Shown piece by piece: positions 1 to 6,132 of a stretch of 11,131 nucleotides of DNA. The position numbers were made by a program, and so were the translations under genes. The stretch's first letter is position 1, and each line of letters starts with the position of its first letter. The stretch covers positions 1 to 11,131 of the forward strand of contig JALQWV010000165.1 in NCBI GenBank assembly GCA_023263465.1, read 5' to 3'. A model generated the notes under the pieces. That model worked only from the letters and a program-made list of their open reading frames with translations. It was not told the DNA's origin and did not search any database. Source of the DNA: Ilumatobacteraceae bacterium (GTDB lineage: Bacteria; Actinomycetota; Acidimicrobiia; Acidimicrobiales; Ilumatobacteraceae).

Positions 1-735
1 GCTGCCGCTCAGGAAAGTGTGATTGAGCATGAAGAGCGGGAACTCATTGAGTCAATCATTGAATTTGGGGACACCGTGGTACGAGAGATCATGGTTCCTC
101 GTCCAGATGCGGTGTTTATCGACAGCGATCTGACGATTACTCAAGCTCTCGATAAAGCAGTTGAGGATGGTTTCAGTCGTCTTCCCGTGCTCCGTAAGGA
201 TGACGACGACGTTGACGATGTCGTTGGCATTGTCTATGTAAAAGACCTGGTGATTGCGGAGCGACAAGGAAACGGCGCGTTGCCAATAACTGATCTCATT
301 CGACAAGTTGAGGTTGTTCCTGAAAACAAATTGGTCGCCGATTTGATGCGAAGCATGCAGGCCAAGAAATTTCACATGGTGATGGTTGCCGATGAATACG
401 GAATCATTGTTGGATTGGCAACGCTTGAGGACTGCTTGGAAGAACTTGTGGGTGAAATCGTTGATGAGCACGATGAAGAAGATCTTTCGTTACAAAATCT
501 TCCAAATGGTGATTACCTCGTCATTGGTTCAATGCCGATCTCGCGCTTAAATGACGAGCTCGAACTGAAAATTCCAGAATCTGAATACGACACCATTGGA
601 GGTTTCATCTTTGGAATGTTGGGCCACGTTCCAAAGCAAGGCGAATCGGTTGATTTTGATGGATGGCGAATTAGCACCGAGACGTTGGACGGCCGACGTA
701 TACAGCAGGTTCGCATCAGCGCACTAGCACCATAA
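1..735 (+). CDS. CBS-domain / CorC-HlyC family membrane protein, 3' part
   Basis: The reading frame is open from base 1, so the gene begins upstream; the GTG at 19 lies in an already conserved stretch and is not the start. The visible 244 residues begin with the EEREL..I..FGDTVVREIMVPR segment that normally follows the DUF21/CNNM membrane domain. Two CBS domains follow (about 27-87 and 98-155, the second ending in a LEELVGEI-D motif), then a CorC_HlyC transporter-associated domain (about 160-241, with YDTIGGFIFG near its middle). Family members are inner-membrane proteins, often annotated hemolysin or magnesium/cobalt efflux protein; CBS pairs usually bind adenine nucleotides. The transported ion cannot be told from this part. 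CBS1 carries an acidic insert (DDDDVDD). The stop is TAA, and the SDR gene begins 17 bases later on the same strand, so the two may be co-transcribed. Confidence 0.9.
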   Translation, partial: AAAQESVIEHEERELIESIIEFGDTVVREIMVPRPDAVFIDSDLTITQALDKAVEDGFSRLPVLRKDDDDVDDVVGIVYVKDLVIAERQGNGALPITDLIRQVEVVPENKLVADLMRSMQAKKFHMVMVADEYGIIVGLATLEDCLEELVGEIVDEHDEEDLSLQNLPNGDYLVIGSMPISRLNDELELKIPESEYDTIGGFIFGMLGHVPKQGESVDFDGWRISTETLDGRRIQQVRISALAP

Positions 736-752
736 CGACTATCGTCGGGCGA

Positions 753-1502
753 ATGGACATTTCGCTAGCAGGGAAAGTTGCACTAATCACGGGTGGATCG
801 CGTGGTATCGGTTTAGCCATAGCCAAGTCATTTGCCGAATCCGGTGCACAAGTAATGATTACGTCACGGAAAGAAGATGCGCTTCGAAACGCCGCCACCT
901 TCGTCGGTAGCGAATGTGCCTTTATTGCAGGCAACGCAGGCGATACCGAGTTTGCGCAGAAGTGCGTAAGTGCCACGCTTGAGAAATTCGGAAAAATTGA
1001 TGTTTTCGTGAACAATGCGGCGACGAATCCATACGCCGGACCGACGCTAGATGTGAGTGAATCGCAATTCGACAAAACATTTCAGGTCAATTTGCGGGGA
1101 CCACTATTTTGGTGCTCGCAGGTGTGGTCACAACACATGAAGGACAATCCGGGGGTCATCATCAACATCGCCTCTGTGGGCGGACTTCGCGCCGAGGGAA
1201 GCCTCGGTGTGTACAACCTAACTAAGGCGGCTCTCATTCACCTCACGAGGCAGTTGGCGGGCGAGCTAGGGCTGACGCGCGTGGTGGGTATTGCACCAGG
1301 CTTAGTGAAAACTGATTTCGCTCAGATGCTTGTGGATAATTATGGCGATTCTCTCGCACGGCGTCTTCCGCGTAAGCGATTGGGTGAACCGCAAGATATC
1401 GCAAATCTCGCCACCTTTCTCGCTTCAGATGCAGCCAGTTGGATTACAGGTGAAACCTATGTCATCGATGGTGGAGCGGGAGTGGCTTCTGGAGCAATGT
1501 GA
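753..1502 (+). CDS. Short-chain dehydrogenase/reductase (SDR), DHRS4/FabG-like
   Basis: A 249-residue classical SDR, the usual length for the family. Visible elements are the Rossmann nucleotide-binding motif TGGSRGIG (13-20), NNAA (87-90, in place of the common NNAG), Asn113, and the catalytic Ser141-Tyr154-Lys158 triad (YNLTK). PGLVKT follows at 182-187, and the C-terminal ITGETYVIDGG is typical of SDRs. The NNAATNPYAGP stretch and the PGLVKT/RLGEP region resemble DHRS4-type carbonyl reductases more than housekeeping FabG. It therefore probably acts as an NAD(P)H-dependent ketone reductase or alcohol dehydrogenase in the cytoplasm; the substrate is unknown. ATG 753 puts the protein start just before the Rossmann fold, although no good ribosome binding site precedes it. 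Its last 46 bases overlap the 3' end of the convergent MFS gene. Confidence 0.93.
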   Translation: MDISLAGKVALITGGSRGIGLAIAKSFAESGAQVMITSRKEDALRNAATFVGSECAFIAGNAGDTEFAQKCVSATLEKFGKIDVFVNNAATNPYAGPTLDVSESQFDKTFQVNLRGPLFWCSQVWSQHMKDNPGVIINIASVGGLRAEGSLGVYNLTKAALIHLTRQLAGELGLTRVVGIAPGLVKTDFAQMLVDNYGDSLARRLPRKRLGEPQDIANLATFLASDAASWITGETYVIDGGAGVASGAM

Positions 1503-2728
1503 ATACGCAGTTCACGAAATAGAACTGGTCCACCAATGATCAATGCGCTTATTCCGAGAATCGCCGCAACAAGAAACGGCATACGCAAATTGGTCGAATA
1601 CGCAATTTGACCTCCGATGAGGGCACCGATACCAATTGAACCTGTGCCGATAAATCGATAGACGCTATTCACGCGTCCAAATAGTTCGGTGGGGATCACT
1701 CGCTGACGCAACGACACCGTCACGACATTCCAAGTAGTTCCCGCAAGTCCCATAAACGAAGCGGCGATAGCGACTGCCCAAACATACGGCATGAAGAAGT
1801 AAATCACCCCAACAAATCCAAATACGAAATAGGAATAGACGATGGATTGCGCAACGCCTAAACGCTTCGCAATTCTGTCTCCAAGCAATCCACCCAGGAT
1901 CGAACCCACAGCAGTAAGCGCGAGGAGAAATCCATAGGCGCGACCGGTAACTCCGAGTTCAATAGCTGCATATTTGACAAAAATCGCATCGCCGAACATG
2001 GTGGTCATGTTGGTGATGCCGAGCATGATGGCCAATGTGCGGATGAGTTTGTTTCTCCACAGCCAGTTCAGCCCCTCAGCGAGATCGGCCTTGAAGCTGT
2101 TGCGGAGTTCTTCGCCTCGTGCATCAGCAGTCGTGGCCGAGGGTATGCGAATACTCGCTACGAGCAGAGCAGCGAGGGCGAACGAAGCGGCATCAACTCC
2201 AAAGGGGACGCCGACAGCAATCACGAATGCCCACGCTCCAAGTGGAAGTCCGATGAAGGTATTCGTGATGAGTTCCAGGCTGGAAAGTCTGCCGTTTGCC
2301 TTTTCGAGCAAGTGGTTGGGGACGATTTGGGGCAGAAATGCCTGTGCTGACATGTCGAAAATGACTTCACAACAACCTACGCCAATAAGGATCGCCATGA
2401 AAGTCCAAATGGAAAGTGTTTCAGTCGCTGCTGAAAACGCAATCAGTCCAAAGAGGAGAGCGCGAATGACATTTGCTGCGATCATCAGTTTCCTGCGATC
2501 GAATCGGTCGACGTACACACCTGCTGGAAGTGACAAGACAAGCCACGGAATCATCGCGCAAAAACTGACTCCGGCAATGAGCCGTTCATCATTAGTGAGT
2601 GAAAGGGTGAGAAGGGGAGCTGCGGCATGCACCATGCCATCTCCCACATTAGAGACTCCAGTGGCGACGAACTGCCGCCAATAGTTGCTCGGTAGACGTT
2701 GATCGATGTTTGCTATTTCAGTTTCCAT
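1457..2728 (-). CDS. MFS transporter, MFS_3 / EntS-like (DHA3-type) exporter
   Basis: A 423-residue, highly hydrophobic protein with a pattern consistent with 12 membrane helices. The loop between helices 2 and 3 carries a motif A version (PAGVYVDRFDRRK, 68-80), and a second copy lies in the C-terminal half (GGLLGDRIAKRLG, about 279-291). The segment MSAQAFLPQIVP...LEKANGR (about 127-147) is typical of the MFS_3 subgroup, which contains EntS and macrolide-efflux proteins. It is probably a proton-coupled exporter in the cytoplasmic membrane; its substrate cannot be read from the sequence. The start codon lies inside the end of menE (16-bp overlap, same strand), so it is likely translated from the menE message. 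The C-terminus (about 15 codons, rich in Pro, Ala and Thr) is encoded opposite the end of the SDR gene. Confidence 0.9.
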   Translation of the reverse strand: METEIANIDQRLPSNYWRQFVATGVSNVGDGMVHAAAPLLTLSLTNDERLIAGVSFCAMIPWLVLSLPAGVYVDRFDRRKLMIAANVIRALLFGLIAFSAATETLSIWTFMAILIGVGCCEVIFDMSAQAFLPQIVPNHLLEKANGRLSSLELITNTFIGLPLGAWAFVIAVGVPFGVDAASFALAALLVASIRIPSATTADARGEELRNSFKADLAEGLNWLWRNKLIRTLAIMLGITNMTTMFGDAIFVKYAAIELGVTGRAYGFLLALTAVGSILGGLLGDRIAKRLGVAQSIVYSYFVFGFVGVIYFFMPYVWAVAIAASFMGLAGTTWNVVTVSLRQRVIPTELFGRVNSVYRFIGTGSIGIGALIGGQIAYSTNLRMPFLVAAILGISALIIGGPVLFRELRIHIAPEATPAPPSMT

Positions 2729-3828
2729 AATTCTTGAATGTCCACTTTGCCAAGTGATGTCATCGGGATTTCCTCCACTACTCGCAACTCAGTCGGCGCG
2801 CAGAACGATGGTAATTGGCGCTTCACATGCTCGCGGATGTTTTCAAGTGTCGGTGGAATTCCGCCCGAAGTAACGATCCATGCTGTAACTCGTTGTCCCC
2901 ATTGATCGTCATCCACTCCGCGAACAACAACTTGTTGCACACCGGGAAAGGTAGCCACAGCATTCTCGACTGCAATTGGCCACACATTTTCGCCTCCGGT
3001 AATAATCACGTCGTCGTTGCGGCCGTATACGCGTAGGAGATTGTTTTCAAAAGTGCCGTTGTCTCCGGTCTCAAACCACTCTCCCGTGAGACGCTTCACA
3101 TCGTGACCGCGGTAAGAGCGAAAGAGGGAGGGAGATTTCAGTTGAATGCTGTCGTTCATCGTTCGCACGTTGACTCCGTCGAGTGGCGTGCCGTTGTATG
3201 CAATACCACCAAATGTTTCCGTCATGCCGTATGTCGTCACAACATTGTGTGGAAGTTCCGGTGGTGCTGCTGCTCCACCAAGCAAAATCGTTGTGAAAAT
3301 TGTTGTGTCGACTCGTTGCATTGTGGTGGGGACTAAAGAAACGTGTGTCGCTCCGGCACGCGCGGCATTCTTCACTTCTTGAGCATCAAACTTGTTGAGG
3401 ATTGAGATTGGGTTGCCGAAGAGAATTGACCTGGCCAGAATGCTGAATCCTGCAACATGAGAAACGGGAAGGCACAACAACCAATGTGTTGACGAATCGG
3501 TGCTCAAACGCGATTGGGACATGTGGAGCAGTGCGCGAATAGATTCGTGGGTGTGCACCACGCCTTTTGGTGCACCAGTTGATCCACTCGTGGCAATAAC
3601 CAGTGCGTCGTTGTGCTCTATTGGCTCAGAATTCGGAAGGTCAGATTGGCCTGCTGAATCAATCACTACAGACGGTTTGAACTGTCTGATAAGGGATTCC
3701 TTTGCACGTGGCGGCAGTCGCTGGTCGACCGGAAACACTGCATCACCTGAATCCCAAGCACTTCGCACATGATTGGCGAATTCAACGCTTGCTGGCATAT
3801 CTAACGCAACGAGGCGATTCACGGTCAT
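2713..3828 (-). CDS. menE: o-Succinylbenzoate--CoA ligase (MenE), short actinobacterial type
   Basis: An ANL-superfamily adenylate-forming enzyme of 371 residues. It should activate o-succinylbenzoate with ATP and join it to CoA, giving OSB-CoA for MenB. Motifs are in order: P-loop ATSGSTGAPKG (79-89), YGMTE (200-204), the ATP-ribose aspartate in TGD (254-256), the hinge YGRNDDVI (268-275) and TGGENV (277-282), and the C-terminal A10 motif LGKVD with catalytic Lys361. The last departs from the usual PTGKxDR. It is far shorter than the roughly 450-490 residues of many MenE proteins because the N-terminal part is reduced; mycobacterial MenE is similarly short, so this is a subfamily trait and not a truncation. 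The assignment as MenE instead of another acyl-CoA ligase rests on this size and the surrounding men genes. It is divergent from menA, with 34 bases between the starts. Confidence 0.9.
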   Translation of the reverse strand: MTVNRLVALDMPASVEFANHVRSAWDSGDAVFPVDQRLPPRAKESLIRQFKPSVVIDSAGQSDLPNSEPIEHNDALVIATSGSTGAPKGVVHTHESIRALLHMSQSRLSTDSSTHWLLCLPVSHVAGFSILARSILFGNPISILNKFDAQEVKNAARAGATHVSLVPTTMQRVDTTIFTTILLGGAAAPPELPHNVVTTYGMTETFGGIAYNGTPLDGVNVRTMNDSIQLKSPSLFRSYRGHDVKRLTGEWFETGDNGTFENNLLRVYGRNDDVIITGGENVWPIAVENAVATFPGVQQVVVRGVDDDQWGQRVTAWIVTSGGIPPTLENIREHVKRQLPSFCAPTELRVVEEIPMTSLGKVDIQELWKLK

Positions 3829-3838
3829 CAGCGTAGGC

Positions 3839-3861
3839 GTTCAAAAGTGCGACACTTGAAC
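3839..3861. promoter_or_regulatory. Imperfect inverted repeat in the menE/menA divergent gap
   Basis: GTTCAAAAGTG and CACTTGAAC face each other around a CGA centre. The arms pair over nine bases with a two-base bulge (AA) in the left arm. The repeat fills most of the 34-base gap between the divergent menE and menA starts and ends one base before the menA ATG. It could be an operator for a dimeric regulator serving both genes, or an RNA hairpin at the menA 5' end. The structure is seen; the function is inferred. I found no clear -10/-35 pair in the gap. Confidence 0.4.
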
Positions 3862-3862
3862 C

Positions 3863-4750
3863 ATGGAAAAACAACCAAGTGGTCTTCAACTGTGGATTTT
3901 GGGAGCTCGACCGCGAACCTTACCCGCTGCCTTTGTGCCGGTTTTTGTCGCCTTTGGTCGAGCGCTTTCTCAGGATGTGCAGACAACGAAGTTGTGGTGG
4001 TGTGGACTCTTTGCACTTGTTGTCAGCGTGTCACTACAAGTGGGAGTGAATTATGCAAATGATTACTCAGATGGCATTAAGGGAACCGATGCAAAAAGAG
4101 TTGGACCGCTTAGGCTTGTTGGCTCCGGTTTAGTTCCCGCTAAACGTGTTAAGACTGCTGCTTTCATAGCATTTGGAGTTGCTGCCGTTTGTGGTTTGTT
4201 GATTGCGCTTGCGACAACGATGTTGCTCATTCCAGTCGGTGTTTTGTGCATCGCGGCTGGCTGGTTGTACACGGGAGGACCAAAGCCCTATGGCTATCTA
4301 GGGTTCGGTGAAGTATTCGTGTTCGTCTTTTTTGGATTAGTGGCCACCTGTGGCTCGGTGTATTCCATTACGCAGACTATTGACTATGAAACCGTGCTTG
4401 CTTCGTGCATTGTCGGGTTACTTGCTTGTGCGCTACTTGTCGTGAATAACCTGCGCGACATCCCTGGAGACACCTCGGCAAATAAATTGACTCTTGCGGT
4501 GCGCATGGGTGATGCAATGACGAGAAGGCTCTACTACGCCATGTTCCTGTATGTTGCGTTGTTGATTCTGCTCCTTGGTGTGCGAGATCGCTCGGTACTC
4601 ATTTCGCTGATTGGACTGGTTACAGCGTTTCCAGCATTGAAAGCAGTGAGGACGGGAGCTCGCGGTAGGGACTTGATTCCGGTACTTGGGTCAACTGGCA
4701 AGGCACAATTAGCTATTGGTCTGCTACTGGCAGTTGGTTTAGCTCTGTAG
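3863..4750 (+). CDS. menA: 1,4-Dihydroxy-2-naphthoate polyprenyltransferase (MenA)
   Basis: A UbiA-superfamily integral membrane prenyltransferase of 295 residues. It attaches a polyprenyl chain from its diphosphate to DHNA, producing demethylmenaquinone. The first Asp-rich motif is NDYSDGIKGTD (66-76, Asp67/Asp70/Asp76), and the second is NNLRDIPGD (195-203) followed by KLTLAVRMG (208-216). Both are characteristic of MenA and bind the Mg-diphosphate of the prenyl donor. Hydrophobic segments between and after the motifs fit the expected eight or nine helices. The N-terminal W..GARPRTLPA is also typical. The ATG at 3863 is supported by this conserved N-terminus, but there is no Shine-Dalgarno sequence; a hairpin-forming repeat lies directly upstream. 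Its 3' end overlaps the convergent menH by 12 bases. Confidence 0.96.
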   Translation: MEKQPSGLQLWILGARPRTLPAAFVPVFVAFGRALSQDVQTTKLWWCGLFALVVSVSLQVGVNYANDYSDGIKGTDAKRVGPLRLVGSGLVPAKRVKTAAFIAFGVAAVCGLLIALATTMLLIPVGVLCIAAGWLYTGGPKPYGYLGFGEVFVFVFFGLVATCGSVYSITQTIDYETVLASCIVGLLACALLVVNNLRDIPGDTSANKLTLAVRMGDAMTRRLYYAMFLYVALLILLLGVRDRSVLISLIGLVTAFPALKAVRTGARGRDLIPVLGSTGKAQLAIGLLLAVGLAL

Positions 4751-5482
4751 CCACAAGTTAACGGCTTGAGCGAACGCCTCGGGCTGATCGAGGTGAGCAT
4801 TGTGTCCAGCCTTGTCAAGAATTCTCAACGCTGAATCTGGAATTAATTGATGCATTCGTTTCGCGATTTCCAAAAATTTTTCATCTCGATTTCCGCAGAT
4901 CAACAGCACAGGAATTCTGATTTCCTCAAGTTGAGACCATAAGGACTCTTGCTGGCCGGTTCCGCACTTGCGCAAGCTTGAAGCAAGTGATGCTGGCGTA
5001 TTACGGCAGCGGTCCCGAATCTCATCCTCGCTGATCGTCGATTTTGCAAACAAAGGCTGTCGAATCCACTCGTGAATAAATGCAGAGGTACCGATTTTTT
5101 CGATGCGCGAAGCAAGTGCTTCGTCTGCCTGGATTCTCGCTGCTCGTTCGGAATCGTCCTCAATTCCGGCTGTGCCACTCACCAGTACCAAGCCGGTCAT
5201 TGCATACGGATGTTGGATTGCTGCGTGTAGAGCCATGCGGGCTCCCATGCTGTAGCCCACCAGGACCTTGCCAAATGCAATGTCGGCCAGTTCGTCTCCA
5301 GTTTCCTGGAGGGAAAGCGATACGCCTTGTGATGCACCATGATCTGGAGCGTCTACAAAGGTGTTAGTCGAATCTCCGATTGCTTGAGCCGCAATTGTCC
5401 AGGAATTACCGGTTTGCGTAAATCCATGGACGAAACAGAACTCACGAGTTCCGTCTCCACTCGTGGAGTGATGCAAGCTCAT
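4739..5482 (-). CDS. menH: 2-Succinyl-6-hydroxy-2,4-cyclohexadiene-1-carboxylate synthase (MenH), alpha/beta hydrolase
   Basis: A 247-residue alpha/beta hydrolase. MenH eliminates pyruvate from SEPHCHC, the MenD product, to give SHCHC. Visible are HGFTQTG (19-25, oxyanion side), DAPDHGAS (44-51), the nucleophile elbow GYSMGAR with Ser78 (76-82), Asp200 (CGNRDEKF) and His227 (AGHNAH). Together these give a complete Ser-Asp-His triad. RQPLFA (141-146) and the LRKCGTGQQESLW stretch (170-182) are close to MenH family signatures, and so it is favoured over a generic esterase. The start overlaps the stop of the upstream dsbA-family gene as ATGA, implying translational coupling. Annotation as a generic alpha/beta hydrolase would be the conservative alternative. 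Confidence 0.88.
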   Translation of the reverse strand: MSLHHSTSGDGTREFCFVHGFTQTGNSWTIAAQAIGDSTNTFVDAPDHGASQGVSLSLQETGDELADIAFGKVLVGYSMGARMALHAAIQHPYAMTGLVLVSGTAGIEDDSERAARIQADEALASRIEKIGTSAFIHEWIRQPLFAKSTISEDEIRDRCRNTPASLASSLRKCGTGQQESLWSQLEEIRIPVLLICGNRDEKFLEIAKRMHQLIPDSALRILDKAGHNAHLDQPEAFAQAVNLWLQS

Positions 5483-6129
5483 GCTTTTTCAAGAATCCTT
5501 TCGATTATGCGTTCAAACATCTCGACATCTTGTGCACCAGGCACGGACCATTGACCATTGATGATGAATGTTGGAACCGCGGTTACTCCGTATTCGGAGG
5601 CCTCTGCAATTTCGGCTCGAACTTCGTCAACCAGCTCATTACTTGACAAAAATGTGTTTGCTTCGGTGCGGTCAATACCAACAGAGGCCGCGCAGTCCAC
5701 GAGCACATCAAGGTTGGCAACGTTCTTGCCATTGGTGAAGTAAGCATCCATGATTCGCTCCTTGAGAGGAATCTGTACTGCAGCACCATGTTGTCTCAAC
5801 GCATAACTCAACAGGCGATGCGCATGAAACGTGTTTACTCTCACGGCAATGTCCATGTTGAACGTAATGTTGTCTTGCGCGGCAATTGACGTGACATGAT
5901 GAAGAATCTCGGCAGCACGCTCTGGGCCACCAAATTTCTTGGCGTAGGCGTCCTTGGCCGGAGTTGGCGAATCGGTTGGAGCGGTTGGGTCCAGTTGGAA
6001 CGGTCGGAACGAGTAATCCACCTGAACATTGATTCCACGGTCGCGCAATCGTGAAATAGCAGTCTCAAAACGCCGTTTTCCAATAAAACACCATGGACAT
6101 ATGACGTCGGAGAAGATTTCTATGCGCAT
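5479..6129 (-). CDS. DsbA-family oxidoreductase, FrnE-like
   Basis: A 216-residue thioredoxin-fold protein with a helical insertion. It starts MRIEIFSDVICPWC: the active-site motif CPWC is at 11-14, very near the N-terminus. FRPFQLDP (41-48) and NTFHAHRLL (99-107) are typical of the FrnE / HCCA-isomerase branch of the DsbA family, and the cis-proline loop is VPTF (Pro186). There is no signal peptide, so it probably works in the cytoplasm as a dithiol oxidoreductase or disulfide isomerase. The frame stays open to 6255, but the 42 extra residues are unlike the family and lie opposite the menD N-terminus. ATG 6129 is therefore the start. The gene is translationally coupled to menH downstream. 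The related 2-hydroxychromene-2-carboxylate isomerases lack the CxxC pair, which favours a redox role here. Confidence 0.9.
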   Translation of the reverse strand: MRIEIFSDVICPWCFIGKRRFETAISRLRDRGINVQVDYSFRPFQLDPTAPTDSPTPAKDAYAKKFGGPERAAEILHHVTSIAAQDNITFNMDIAVRVNTFHAHRLLSYALRQHGAAVQIPLKERIMDAYFTNGKNVANLDVLVDCAASVGIDRTEANTFLSSNELVDEVRAEIAEASEYGVTAVPTFIINGQWSVPGAQDVEMFERIIERILEKA

Positions 6130-6132
6130 AGA
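6119..6132. promoter_or_regulatory. 14-bp perfect palindrome containing both dsbA and probable menD start codons
   Basis: TCTATGCGCATAGA is its own reverse complement. The central ATGCGCAT supplies the start codon of the leftward dsbA-family gene (6129) and, with the preferred start, of rightward menD (6122), so both proteins would begin Met-Arg-Ile. A Shine-Dalgarno-like GGAGAAG (6109-6115) is six bases upstream of the 6122 ATG. It lies opposite codons for the conserved Phe-Ser of the DsbA protein and may be fortuitous. The palindrome could bind a dimeric regulator; that role is inferred. Confidence 0.45.

Noticed and set aside
1508..1527. CAGTTC-N8-GAACTG hairpin just after the SDR stop, considered as a terminator
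   Set aside because: The stem is only six bases, the loop is eight, there is no T-run, and it lies within MFS coding sequence; chance is as likely.
1974..2684. 236-codon open frame on the + strand
   Set aside because: It lies wholly antisense to the well-supported MFS transporter gene; its product is rich in Ser, Met and Ala with no family motif and looks like a shadow frame.
6029..6121. N-terminal extension of MenD from an earlier ATG
   Set aside because: It lies within the antisense of the DsbA active-site region, is highly basic, and is absent from MenD proteins.
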